A stretch of DNA of 64,000 nucleotides from Pyropia haitanensis (lineage: Eukaryota > Rhodophyta > Bangiophyceae > Bangiales > Bangiaceae): contig SDUX01000002.1 of assembly GCA_008729055.1 (NCBI GenBank), forward strand, positions 3,065,874 through 3,129,873, in the 5' to 3' direction. Shown here one piece after another: positions 11,569 through 21,480 of this stretch; the first letter of the stretch is position 1, and every line of letters starts with the position of its first letter. The notes below the pieces were generated by a model that saw nothing but the letters and a program-made list of their open reading frames with translations, did no database searches and was not told the origin of the DNA. A program made the translations under genes and the position numbers.

Positions 11569-13257
11569 TACCTGGTTGATCCTGCCAGTAGTCATATGCT
11601 TGTCTCAAAGATTAAGCCATGCATGTCTAAGTATAAACACTTTTATACACGTGAAACTGCGAATGGCTCATTAAAACAGTTATAGTTCCTTTGAGAACCA
11701 CACTACTTGGATAACCGTAGTAATTCTAGAGCTAATACATGCCGCAACGCCCGACTCACGAAGGGTGGTATTTATTGGATAAAAAACCATCGTGCTCCTT
11801 CCAGAGCGCTTTGAGATGATTCACAATAACTTGTCGGATCGCATGGCCTTGTGCTGGCGACTGCTCATTCAAATTTCTGCCCTATCAACTTTCGATGGTA
11901 GAGTATTGGTCTACCATGGTGTCGACGGGTAACGGGGAATTAGGGTTCGATTCCGGAGAGGGAGCCTGAGAAACGGCTACCACATCCAAGGAAGGCAGCA
12001 GGCGCGCAAATTACCCAATCCCGACTCGGGGAGGTAGTGACAAAAAATAACAATAGGGGGCCCTTTGGGCCTTCTAATTGGAATGAGAACAATTTAAATC
12101 CCTTATCGAGGATCCATTGGAGGGCAAGTCTGGTGAACCTAGTTCCACTCGTTGCTCGCCTCGTGCTGTGATCGCATATGCACAGGCGCACCGCGTGAAG
12201 CGTCAAGCCCTCGTTAAAATAAAACAGCGCCAGATGTCTTCTTTCCGGAAGCAGGGTGACTTGTGGAAGGCAGGCAGGCAAAAGATGGGAACGTATTTTC
12301 CGTTGGGAGAATCAATGAGCCCCCATCATACACTTCTAAATTGTCGGGGAGTGCCCGCCAGGCCTTTGACTACCGCGGTCCGCCGAGAGGTGAGAGCGAG
12401 CAATCGTTCAGGACGCAGCAGTGTACGTAGTGGTACATGGATGGTAAAAACGTCAAGGGTAGGGTTGATCCGCAGGGAAGCGCGAGTGCTTCTGTCATTT
12501 GGCCTTTTGGTGGCCGCGTGGCGAGATGCAAAGGCGAACCTTCAGAGACTCTAATGGAGTGGGCGCAAGCTTAAGGGAGAGTCCAATCCACTGGGAAAAA
12601 AACCAGGTCCACAGGAGTAACGGGGATTTGCTCGCCCCGGAGGACCGTGGAAGGCGACAAAGCGTCTTATGGGGCGCAGCGTTGTCGGGTATGAATGGCC
12701 AGCAGCCGCGGTAATTCCAGCTCCAATAGCGTATATTAAAGTTGTTGCAGTTAAAACGCTCGTAGTCGGACCTCGGAGCGCCCTCACGGGCCGGGCTTCT
12801 GCCCTTGTGCCAGTGGGAGTTTGTCTCCTTTTGTCGGGACGCGGTGTGTGGGGCCTTGACTGGTTCCGCGCGTTTATACCTGCGGGCCGACCGTTTACTG
12901 TGAAGAAAGTAAAGTGTTCAAAGCAGGCCAATGCCTTGAATATGTGAGCATGGAATAATAGAATAGGACTTGGGCTCTATTTTGTTGGTTTCCAGTGACC
13001 AAGTAATGATTAATAGGGATGGTTGGGGGCATTCGTATTTCATTGTCAGAGGTGAAATTCTTGGATTGATGGAAGACGTACAACTGCGAAAGCATCTGCC
13101 ATGGATGTTTTCATTGATCAAGAACGAAAGTTAGGGGATCGAAGACGATCAGATACCGTCGTAGTCTTAACCATAAACGATGCCGACTGGAGATTGGCGG
13201 GGCTTCTAATTCATGTCCACGTCAGCACCCTAAGGGAAACCAAAGTCTTTGGGTTCT

Positions 13258-13326
<69 letters not shown>

Positions 13327-13556
13327 GCGGCTTAATTTGACTCAACACGGGAAAACTTACCAGGTCCGGACAGAAGTATGATTGACAGACTGAAAGCTCT
13401 TTCTTGATTTTTTGGTTGGTGGTGCATGGCCGTTCTTAGTTGGTGGAGTGATTTGTCTGGTTAATTCCGTTAACGAACGAGACCTCGTCCTGCTAAATAG
13501 GTGCGCGCATGCCAGCACTGCGTTCTTACCTTCTTAGAGGGACTATGCGCGTCTAG
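11569..13556 (+). rRNA. 18S rRNA, copy 2, 3'-truncated
   Basis: Exon 1 is 11569-12134 and exon 2 is 12698 to about 13556, with a group I intron between them. All landmarks are present up to the universal TTCTTAGAGGGACTAT block near 13530. After GTCTAG the sequence leaves the SSU consensus and becomes GC-rich repeat with a 29-base G run. The last few hundred nucleotides of a normal 18S (decoding site and 3' minor domain), the ITS regions, 5.8S and 28S are absent. Either this is a truncated array-edge unit or the assembly jumps here. As written it could not yield a functional SSU RNA. Confidence 0.92.
12135..12697 (+). ncRNA. Group IC1 self-splicing intron at SSU position 516
   Basis: A 563-nt insertion separates TCTGGT (ends 12134) from GCCAGCAGCCGCGG (starts 12698), the 530-loop site called S516. 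The upstream exon ends in U and the intron ends in G, as group I introns do. Core elements appear in the expected order: P near 12338 (AAATTGTCGGGGA), Q near 12467 (GATCCGCAGG), R near 12541 (CAGAGACTCTAA) and S near 12573 (AAGGGAGAGTCC). GACTCT in R and AGAGTC in S pair perfectly to form P7, the guanosine-binding helix. Introns at this site are well known in bangialean red algae. No His-Cys-box homing endonuclease is recognised on either strand. Confidence 0.9.
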
Positions 13557-13587
13557 CGACCTCGCCGCCGCGGTCGAGGTGTCGCCG

Positions 13588-13618
<31 letters not shown>

Positions 13619-14052
13619 TCAAGCGCGAGGCGGACGCGCCCGTGGCGTTTTCAGCTGGGGAGGGGGGGGGGGGGGAAGCGCCCGCGTCGGGGGCTGTGAG
13701 GGTGGGGATGCTGGCCACCCGCGGCGGCGGCGCGGGGGAGGCGGCGCACCCCGCGCGGTCCGCACCTCCCGCGTCGCATCGGCGGCGTCCCTACCCACCC
13801 ACCCCCCAACCCCCGCCCGTGCCCTCACAGCCCAGGCACGCCGCAGCCGCCACCGCCGCCAGCTGGCTTCCCCCCCCCCCCGCCCACCGCGGCAGCCGCC
13901 GTCGTTGCCGGGTTGCCCACCGCCGCCGACGGCGCGGCCGCCGCGGCCGCCGAGGGCGGCCTGGCGGCCGATTGTGGCGGCACGGCCGGAGGCGGCGAGG
14001 TCGCGTACGCGCAACGATGTGCGATCAACAACATCGTGCGGGTCGTGCGACG

Positions 14053-14074
14053 TTCGCAGTAGTACTACTGCGAA
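14053..14074. repeat. Perfect 22-bp palindrome with AGTAGTACTACT core
   Basis: TTCGC-AGTAGTACTACT-GCGAA reads the same on both strands. A second palindrome with the same 12-bp core lies 27 bp downstream. It may be a protein-binding site or remnant element end; its function is unknown. Confidence 0.75.
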
Positions 14075-14100
14075 TCACGCGGACGTCGATGGCCCAGATC

Positions 14101-14114
14101 GAGTAGTACTACTC
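14101..14114. repeat. Second AGTAGTACTACT palindrome (14 bp)
   Basis: GAGTAGTACTACTC is a perfect palindrome sharing its core with 14053-14074. It is followed by two imperfect direct copies of AAGTAAGTC...TAATT (about 14115-14133 and 14146-14163). Confidence 0.7.
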
Positions 14115-14489
14115 AAGTAAGTCCGAGTAATTGGATCGCACAAAAGTAAGTCGTCCGTAATTTAATACAAGCTGTGCCGCCTTATTCGTCGCCGGCGCCG
14201 TCGGCGCCGCCGCCGCGCCCGTTGCCGTCGCCGCCGACCCCGTTGCCGCCGTTGCCGGCGCCGGCGCCGCTCTTGGCGGCCGCCGCGACCGCCAGCACGG
14301 CAGCACTTGCAGCCTCGCGTAAAATTTGTGACGCTGATCCCCACCCAGACGCCGGTCGGAAGGCGTGAATTACGTTGACCGCCCCCGCCCGGACATCTGA
14401 CGGACGACCTCGCCGACAGATCTCCTTGAGCTCCCGACGTCGCCGGTGTTCCTTGTGTTGCGCACGTCGCCAGGGTGACGCCGCTCACC

Positions 14490-14650
14490 AGACCCCCCCC
14501 CCCCCCCCCCCCCCCCTCTTCAACCCCCCCTCCCGCGGCCCCCCCGCCTCAGGTCCACGTGGCGCACGCACAGGCCACCCCCCCCCCCCCTCCCCTTCCA
14601 CGCAAAATGCGGATGCCGCGGGGTGGATGAGATCCCCAGATACTGCCGCG
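14490..14650 (-). repeat. Partial copy of a module from the 38-46 kb palindrome
   Basis: CCACGTGGCGCACGCACAGG near 14552, the C run, GCAAAATGCGG and GAGATCCCCAGATACTGCC are found in the same order on the complement of about 40300-40385. Part of the module recurs near 45462-45510. This puts a fragment of the foldback family directly upstream of the Fanzor gene. Confidence 0.6.
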
Positions 14651-14836
14651 CCCGGCGCGTAGCAAGTCCGCCCGCTGAGCCCGCGCGGGGGGCTCCCCCC
14701 CGACGCCTGGCGCCCCCATATCAGCGGGGCCGCTCCCTGCCGTCCCCGCCCCCCGCCACCACTGGGACGGCTGCACCAGACCGTGCCAAGGAGCACGCGT
14801 CCCCCCCACCGGCTCCCGACGTCCGCGGCGCTTGCA

Positions 14837-17023
14837 ATGGAGCCGGACGAGGAGGAGCCGGGCGCCGGCCCTCAAGACGAAGGACCGCACGGACACGGCG
14901 CAGACGCCGACGACGCCCTCCCGCCCGGAGATGGCGCCGCGTCGGGCGACGACGCCGACCCGCGGGAGGTGGCCGAGCTGGAGGCCGCCGTGCACCTCAA
15001 GCAGGGGCGCCTCCGCGGGCTGCTGCGCCGCATGGGCGAGGCGCGGGCGCGGCGCCCGCAGCTGCCCGACGGCGCCGCGCTGGACGCGGCCCTCGCCAGA
15101 ATGACGGCGGCGGCGGCCGCCGCAGCCGGGGCGCCCCACGAAGCCTCGCCCACCACCGACGGCGCGGTGGCGGCGTCGGGCGCCGCCCTGGAGGCGGCCA
15201 CCACCCCGGCGGTGGCGGGCGCGACCGCGTGGGTGGACGCGCACCACCCGTTGGACGACGACGGCCTTTTGGCGCAGCGGGCGCGGCGGGCGGCGTCCCT
15301 GATTGGGAGCACCTCCCGCGGCATGGCGCGGCGCGTGGCAGAGGTGGAGGACCGCCGCGGGGCGGCGCCCGGCGGCCGCCCCTGCGCCCGCTGCCGCCAG
15401 CGGTCTCACAAGACGGGGGCGGCGACGTGCCCGGCCACGGCGGTGGGCGGCGACAAGAACCCGCACGCGTACGACCGCGGGGAGGACCCCGCCGCGTCCG
15501 ACCCGTACGCCTGCCGGGCGACGGGCACGTCGTCGGTGATGGTGCCCGTCGCGGCGGTCCTGCGCACCCTGCCCGCGAGCCCCGACGGAACGGCGCACGC
15601 CGTCGTGCGCGGCGGCTTCCTCGCCACCGCCGAGCACCACACGCAGCTGCACTTCACGCTGACGCTGGTGTGGCTCAACACCGTGCACACCCTCTTTGGC
15701 GCCGTCAAGGCGGACGGGTGGGCGGCGGCGCTGCCCGGCCCCGCCGGCTGGGGCGAGTACTGGAACTGGGTGGCGTACGCGGTCTGCTGCCGTGGCGCAC
15801 ACGGCGGCAGCCTGCCCGCCGGCGTGAAGTGCGGCAGCTGCGGGCGGGCGCGGGACAACACGTTGTGCGGGCCTGCTGCGCGTCGGCTGTCGGTGTCCTA
15901 CCCGGCCTTGATGGACGCCACGCGTAACGCCATGGACGCGCTCGCGTCTTCCTTTGACGCCGCGTGCCACGACCACCTGCCGCACGGCAACAGCCACGCG
16001 CGGTGGCGAGGGGTGGTGACCACCATCGTCACCCACACGGCGAGGACGGTGGCGGTCGCCACCCGGCGGCTGGCGTGGCGGGTGGCCACAATGGTGGTGG
16101 ATGCGGCCGACGCCCCCGCCTCTGGCGAAGAGCAACGCGGACGGCGCCGCGCCGCGGTCTACGCCGCCGCAAGGAGCTGCCTGGAGCGGGGGAGCGACGC
16201 GCCCCACGCGGCGCACGCGGCCAAGCTGGACGCCCTACCCCCCGACGTGCGTGCGGCGGCGCTCAGGGAGATTGCCGACGCGCGGGTGCGGGCGCAGCCG
16301 GCGCCCGTGCAGGGTACCCCACCGCTGTTCCCCACAGGCGGGGCGCACGTGGTCGCGCGCCGGTGGGCAGAGTACATCCCGTACCTGCTGCACGTGCAGG
16401 CGGAGGGGGTGGTGGACAAGCCCTTCTCGCTGGTGCCTGGCAAGGCCGCCACCCTGCACGGGTATGGCACGGTGACCAAGGCACGCCTGGGCCCGCTCAT
16501 CCGGCGCGCCTGGCCCGCACACCGCGAGCTGTACGAGGACGTCCGTCGGCGGGGGGCGGCGGCCATTGCGGGACTCCTGGGGCTGGAAACTGCGCGGTGC
16601 ACCTCCGGCGCCGACCTCCGCTCCAACGGGGAGGGGGTGGTCTTCACGCTGTCGCGGCCGGCGACGGCCGCCGAGGCCGAGGCCGCGGACGTGGCGGCCG
16701 TGACGCGCAAGGCCAACGGCAGCCGGGTGCAGTCGCGGGTGCAGGGGAGCCCCACCACGCAGCTGGAGAAGCAGGGCTTCCCCATCGCCGCCGTCAAGAC
16801 CCTCACCGTTGTGTCGGCAGACCCCGGCAAGGCCACCGTCCTGACGGCCGTCTCGTCTGGGCCGACGGCAGCGGCATGGGGCGACCGCCCGTGGGTGCGC
16901 CGCCGCCGGCTGGCGCGGTCGCGGCTGGTGGCGGCGGACGCGCTCACCCGCGCGGCGCTGGCGCTAGACGCCGTCGTCTGGCGCGCCGCCGCCCTGGCGC
17001 CGGCCGAAGCGGCGGCGGCAGGC

Positions 17024-17066
<43 letters not shown>

Positions 17067-18805
17067 GCGGGGCCCCGCCGGGAGCCCTCACCCCCTCTCC
17101 GGCGTGGAGAAAGCGCAAGGCCGCCCCCGGCGGCGCAGAGCAACGGCAGCCGCCGTGCGGCAACGCGGCCACGACTGGACCGCCTCGCGGCGGCGCCGCC
17201 GGCGGGACAGCCGCGCCGGCGCCATCGGTGCGCCCGCCGTCGGAGAGAACCGCGCGGGGGCCGGCAGCCTCCCTCCGGCGCGGCGCCGTGCGGCGCCTGC
17301 GGGCCGTGGCGCAGCGCCTGGTGGTGGCCACCGGCAATGGCCGGTGGCGGGTGCCGCGTCACGCGGCCGTCGACGTGGCGCTCGGCTGCCTGCGCCGGGC
17401 CGCCGCCGGCTGGGTCCGGCCGCGAGTGGCAGACGGGCGGCCCGACGGCGCCGCGTTCGCGGCGTGCAAGACGGCGGCGGCGGCGCAGGACGTGGCCGCC
17501 GCCGGCGCGTTTGCGTCCGCCTTGGACGGCCTGACGGCGCGCGTGGCAGACGCGGTCGGGGCGACGCGGGGGTGGCGGGCGCCCCCCCCCGCGGGCGCCG
17601 TGTACACCCTGACCAGGGGCCGCTACACCGAAGCTGCAGGCAACGGCATGACGGCGCGGGCGGCGGCGGCGCACCGGCGGGAGGCGGCGCAGCGGCTGGC
17701 CGCGCTCCAGCTGCCGCCGGCGACGACCCCCGAGGTGGTGGCCGCGCACGACACGGTGCGGACGGGCGACGCGGCGGCGGTGCTGGCGGCCAGCCGCCAG
17801 TGGATGGAGTCACGCCGCCAGCCGCAGTACAGGGCGGTGTGGGGCGCCGCGGCGACGGCCGGCCAGCGCAAGGCGCGGGTGCATCAAGTCATCCGACGGC
17901 GGCGGCTGGGCGAGGCCGTGGCGCGGGAGCTCACGGGTGGCCGCCTCCGCCGCGTCGTCAACCGCTCGGCGGTGGTGGTGGTGGTCGGGCAGGCGGCCAC
18001 CCGAGGGGGCGCCACGTGGCTCCGCCGCCACCTCCGCCGGCTGTGCTGGATGGTGGACGCAGACGAGCACAACTCGAGTCAGGCGTGCGCCGGCTGCCGC
18101 CAGCAGCTGGCGGTCGTGTACGCGTCGGCAGCGGCGCCGCCGCCCGTACCCCGCGGCACCCTGATCTGTGGGCGGCGGCGGGGCCGCCGTGGCCGGCAGG
18201 GGCGCCCGCGTGCGCCGCCGACGGCCGGCTGGGAGCGCACGCAGCCGGTGCGCTCCGCCGCGCGACGGGCGGCCTGTCGAGCAGAGGCTGCCAAGATGGC
18301 GGCAGAGCGGGCGGTCAAGCACCCACCCCCGGCGAGGGTCGTGTTTCGTGCCCCCGCCGCCGCGGGGGTGTGGGGCGTCAAGCGCTGCGTGGAGCGGGCG
18401 TGTTCGCGGCAGCTGGTCAACCGCGACGTGAACGCGGCGGCCAACATGGGGTGGAAGGCGCTGCGGCAGATACGGCAGCTGCCGTGCCACCCGTTTATGC
18501 GCCCGCAACGCGTACGACGGCCGAGGCTGGGAGGCGGTGACGACGGCGAGGCGGCGGGCGCCGCCGCCGCAGACCGAGCTGGCGACGGCGCCTGCGGCCG
18601 TCCCCCAGGCGCCGCAGTGGTGGCGGTCGCCACGGGCGACGCGGGCGGGGAGGCGGCTGTCGGACCGGATGGCGACGGCGGGGCGCGGACGGCGGTGGTG
18701 GCGGACACGCACACGGTGGCAACCACGGAGCTCGCCAGAGCGGCAGAGACGGGAGACGGTGCGCCAGCGGTGGCGGGCGGCGGCCGGGCAACTTCCGTGG
18801 CGTGA
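14837..18805 (+). CDS. Fanzor-type RNA-guided nuclease (eukaryotic TnpB/OrfB homologue)
   Basis: Single uninterrupted frame. From the ATG at 14837 it gives 1,322 aa; the frame is open upstream to 14783, but that has no better start. Numbering below counts from codon 14783 (subtract 18 for the ATG). RuvC-I is SADPGKATVLTAV with catalytic D680. RuvC-II is DADEHNSSQACAGC with E1095. RuvC-III is VNRDVNAAANMGW with D1215. The zinc finger splits as C1102-x2-C1105 and C1202-x4-C1207, directly before RuvC-III, as in TnpB and Fanzor. A YTLTRGRYTEAAG segment between RuvC-I and II matches the LTR.EY..SG block I recall from Fanzor1. An N-terminal zinc knuckle (CARCRQRSHKTGAATCP, C201 onward) and basic stretches that may be nuclear signals are also present. 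A long Ala/Arg-rich insert follows RuvC-I. Known family members are guided by an omega-like RNA and cut DNA; activity here is inferred. All catalytic and zinc residues are intact. No transposase gene is adjacent. Confidence 0.85.
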
Positions 18806-18960
18806 GTCGGTTCCACACCGCGGTACTCACGGCACGATAGCCACCGGCCGCCGAGTGCCACGAGCTCGGTTCACCCCTCTCTCCGACGAGCCGCGTGCGG
18901 GTTTTCGTCGGATGTTCAGATTGCGTGTGAGGGGGGTTACTCTGCTATCGCAGAGTTTCT
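18802..18960 (+). ncRNA. Candidate structured 3' RNA (omega-RNA-like) of the Fanzor gene
   Basis: Four stem-loops follow each other from the stop codon onward: GTGAGT/ACTCAC (18802-18807 with 18825-18830), GGCAC/GTGCC (about 18831-18859), CCGACGA/TCGTCGG (18883-18889 with 18905-18911) and ACTCTGC-TATC-GCAGAGT (18939-18956). TnpB and Fanzor guide RNAs are commonly encoded at the 3' end of the nuclease gene, running to the element end. The position and folding fit, but expression and association are unproven. Confidence 0.45.
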
Positions 18961-18969
18961 CCCCGGGGG

Positions 18970-18984
18970 CCGGTCCCCCCACGT
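18970..18984 (-). repeat. CCGGTCCCCCCACGT box, candidate element end
   Basis: Inverted copy of the CGTGGGGGGACCGG ends seen at 19151, 19381 and 25092. It lies 165 bp after the Fanzor stop and could mark the right end of a Fanzor-bearing element. I found no matching left end upstream of 14837. Confidence 0.45.
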
Positions 18985-19150
18985 GCATACTCTTGGCCAT
19001 CTTGGATAAGTACCGACTTCTTCGTCTAGATTTGCGCATTTTCCGAGGACGAGCCCAATCATTTCCCTGGCCTCAAGGATAGGAAACTACTCCTCACGTC
19101 AGATTTTATATACTTTCCTGTGTAGTGCGCTTTGTGAGAGTGTTTATGTG

Positions 19151-19328
19151 CGTGGGGGGACCGGCAGGTAAATTGTAGATTTGTTCACGCGGTGTAAGGA
19201 GATTTTGAACCTTAGCACACCTCCTTCGGAGCCTGTTTGCTTCGGTCCCTCAAAATACTTGAGAACCACTTCCGGGTCGAGAGTACCCGTCAACGAGTCC
19301 TGACAGTCCCCCCGGCGGTCCCCCCACG
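19151..19328. mobile_element. Short non-coding element with CGTGGGGGGACCG inverted ends
   Basis: CGTGGGGGGACCGGC at 19151-19165 is matched by GCGGTCCCCCCACG at the right end (about 19316-19328), giving a 178-bp segment with 13-14-bp terminal inverted repeats and no coding capacity. It looks like a miniature inverted-repeat element. No target-site duplication is evident. A further hairpin, GTCCCCCCACAGC/GCTGTGGGGGGAC, spans about 19338-19390. Confidence 0.5.
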
Positions 19329-19929
19329 ACATTTACAGTCCCCCCACAGCCGATAAAAGGGAATAAAAGCCGGAACAGCTGTGGGGGGACCGGCTCAACA
19401 CTGACGGGATCCGTTCGACGGGCCGAAGATCATATAATTCCTAGCCCCAGCCCGCACAAGGAGGTGCTTGCACGGCAGCGTGCAGCCGGGAGCTCCCGCT
19501 GGCGCGGGCGCGGGCGCCGCCCGCTCGGGCGACGCGGGCGGAGCGCCCCCCGGCGCTGGCGCAGACGCGGCCGCGGCCGCGTCTGGTGCGGACGACCCGT
19601 CGTGCAGCGCCACGCCGCAGGGCGCGCCGCGCTCCGCCGCGGCCGACGCGACGGCCGGCGGAGGTGGTGGCGGCGGCAGCGGCGGCGACTGGAGTGGCGA
19701 CGGCGGCATTGGCAGCAACGCGGCGGCGGCCGCGGCCGGCGCGAGGGAGCCACCACCGAGCAGCCGGCGCGCCTCCCCCGGCGCCAGTGCGTCGTCCCCC
19801 CCGCCGCCGCCGTCGTCGTCGCCGCCACCGCCACGCCCACCGCCGTTGCCGTCGCCGCCACCGCCACCCCCGCCGTCGCCGCCGCCGCCGTCTTCCGCGC
19901 CCGGTGACCCCTCCTCCCCCCCCCCCGCC
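19329..19929. other. Spacer with Ala/Pro/Gly triplet repeats
   Basis: Starts with a GTGGGGGGACCGGC box at 19381-19394, which could pair with the inverted box at 25163 to bound a 5.8-kb segment. The rest is GCC/GGC-type low complexity that opens long frames on both strands without recognisable domains. Confidence 0.5.
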
Positions 19930-21084
19930 CCCCTCATGATAGATCAGCGCCAGCGGCACTAACAGCTCCGCCGGCCGCGCCAGCGCGGACGTCCCCGTCA
20001 GCAGCACGCGCACGCGCACGCGGCGGAGGAGGGTCACCGCCGCCGCCGTCAGCGGCGTGCCCGCGTGCCGCAGCTCGTGCGCCTTGTCGACGAGGGCGAC
20101 GCCCCACGGGACGGCCGCGAGCGCGGCCGCGAAGCGGGCGGCGAGCTCGTACGACATGATCGCCACGTGCGGACCGCGGCGGGGGGGGGGATCACCGGTC
20201 CCGGGGGGGGGGGGGGGGGGGGGCGCCGCCGCCGCCCGCCGCCGCCCCCCGCCGTGGCCGCCGCAACGGCCGCCGTCGCGGGGCGTGCCGCGGCGGCGGC
20301 GGCCGCGGCGGCGGCCGTTGCGCCCGCCTCGTACGCCGCCACCAGCGACGCGACCGCCGCGGCGCTGGACAGCACGTGGATGCCCGCCGCGGCGGCCGCC
20401 GCCGTGGCCGCCGCCGCCGCCGGCGCGGGGGCGGGGGCGCCCCCGCCGGCGGCCCCTCCCCCCCCCCCCTCCTCCCTTCCTCCCCACGGCCGTCCCCCCC
20501 GGCGGGAGCGGCCGCCCCCAGCACGCCACTGCCCACGGCCGCCCCCAGCACGCCACCGCCCGCCGCCGCCGCCGCCGCCGCCGCCGCTGCCGCCGCCGCC
20601 GCCGCGGCGCCCCCCCCCCCCGCCCCCCGCCCCCCGCCCCACCGGCGGCGCGCGGCGGGCGTTGGCCGGCCGCAGCCACACGGGCACGGCACGCGCCCAC
20701 GGCACGCGCGACGACGCCGGCGCGAGCACCAGCGTCGGCGCCGCCGGCGTGTGGTACACGCCTGCCAGCGCCAGCGCCGTCGCCTTCTTGCCGAGGCCCA
20801 TCGCGTCGGCGAGCTGCAGGCGGCCGCCGCGGGCAAAGCCGGCGGTGACCGCCGCCGCCTGATGCGGCAGCAGCCGGCCGACAACGTCGGGGTGGAGGGC
20901 GGCCGCCCAGGGGGGGGGGGAGGGGCGGCCGCGCCCGCTGAGGGGGAGGGGGGGGGGGCGCCGGCGAGGGCAAGCGGCGCGCGGGGCGGTGCGTCGACGC
21001 CGACCCCGGCGGCGCCCGCCGGGGGGCACCCGCGCCGCCCCGCGCGCGCGGCGGAAGCCGCCGCCGCCGACGCCGGCGGCGGCA

Positions 21085-21116
<32 letters not shown>

Positions 21117-21480
21117 CACCCTGGCGGCGTGTACCCCGGCGCCAGCTGTGGGGCGAGTGACGCGACCCACCGCGGGAGCGGGAGGACGCGGACCCCCCCC
21201 CCCTGCAGGGCGGCGGCCACTCGCGGCGCCGCCGCCGCCGGGAAGGTGAGTGTGCCGGGGGCGGCGGCGGCGACGTCGCCGGCCGCCGCCACCGCGTCGG
21301 CGGTGGCGGCCGGCAGCGCGCCGTGGACGCGTGCAGCGAGGCGGCGACCGTGGGCGACGTCCAACATCACTGTGGCGAGGGGGGGGGGGGTGGGGGCGCC
21401 GCGCGGAGGACGCCCCCGTTGGCGGCGGCGGCGACGGAGGCCGCACCCCCTCACTGGCGGTGCGCGCGTCGCCGTCACAC
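19930..21480 (-). pseudogene. SNF2-family (SMARCAL1/ZRANB3-like) helicase, N-lobe fragment, frame-broken
   Basis: On the minus strand, blocks of the first SNF2 ATPase lobe are clear but lie in different frames. VLPLPRWVASLAPQLAPGY is near 21190-21130. The stretch from LLPHQAAAVTAGF through DAMGLGKKATALALAG to LVLAPASSRVPWARAVPVWL is at about 20882-20670. MSYELAARF, VALVDKAHELRHAGT and VLLTGTSALARPAELLVPL are at about 20160-19940. Family members anneal DNA at stalled forks. The second RecA lobe is absent, since downstream sequence is low-complexity only. Two catalytic motifs are altered: Walker A reads GLGKK instead of GLGKT, and the DExH box reads DKAH. Frame changes fall at G/C runs (for example near 20170-20222), so some breaks could be sequencing errors. 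Missing lobe plus altered motifs favours a relic. Confidence 0.7.

Larger units (their letters stand above)
13557..14836. other. GC-rich accessory spacer between rDNA and the Fanzor gene
   Basis: Holds a 29-base G run (13590-13618), a 24-base C run (14493-14516), twin palindromes (14053-14114) and a roughly 160-bp segment (about 14490-14650). That segment is related, in inverse orientation, to 40300-40400 inside the foldback element. Open frames of up to 200 codons here reflect composition. No gene recognised. Confidence 0.6.

Noticed and set aside
11940..12281. 113-codon minus-strand frame as an intron-encoded homing endonuclease
   Set aside because: It overlaps 18S exon sequence and lacks the His-Cys box or LAGLIDADG motif; the identical frame at 920-1261 is the same artefact.
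1..13556. Two functional tandem rDNA units
   Set aside because: Neither copy contains a complete 18S, and no 5.8S or 28S is present between or after them.
14837..18805. Bacterial contamination carrying TnpB
   Set aside because: The sequence has the same GC-rich, Ala-insert style as the flanking eukaryotic genes, is far longer than bacterial TnpB, and lies beside algal 18S.
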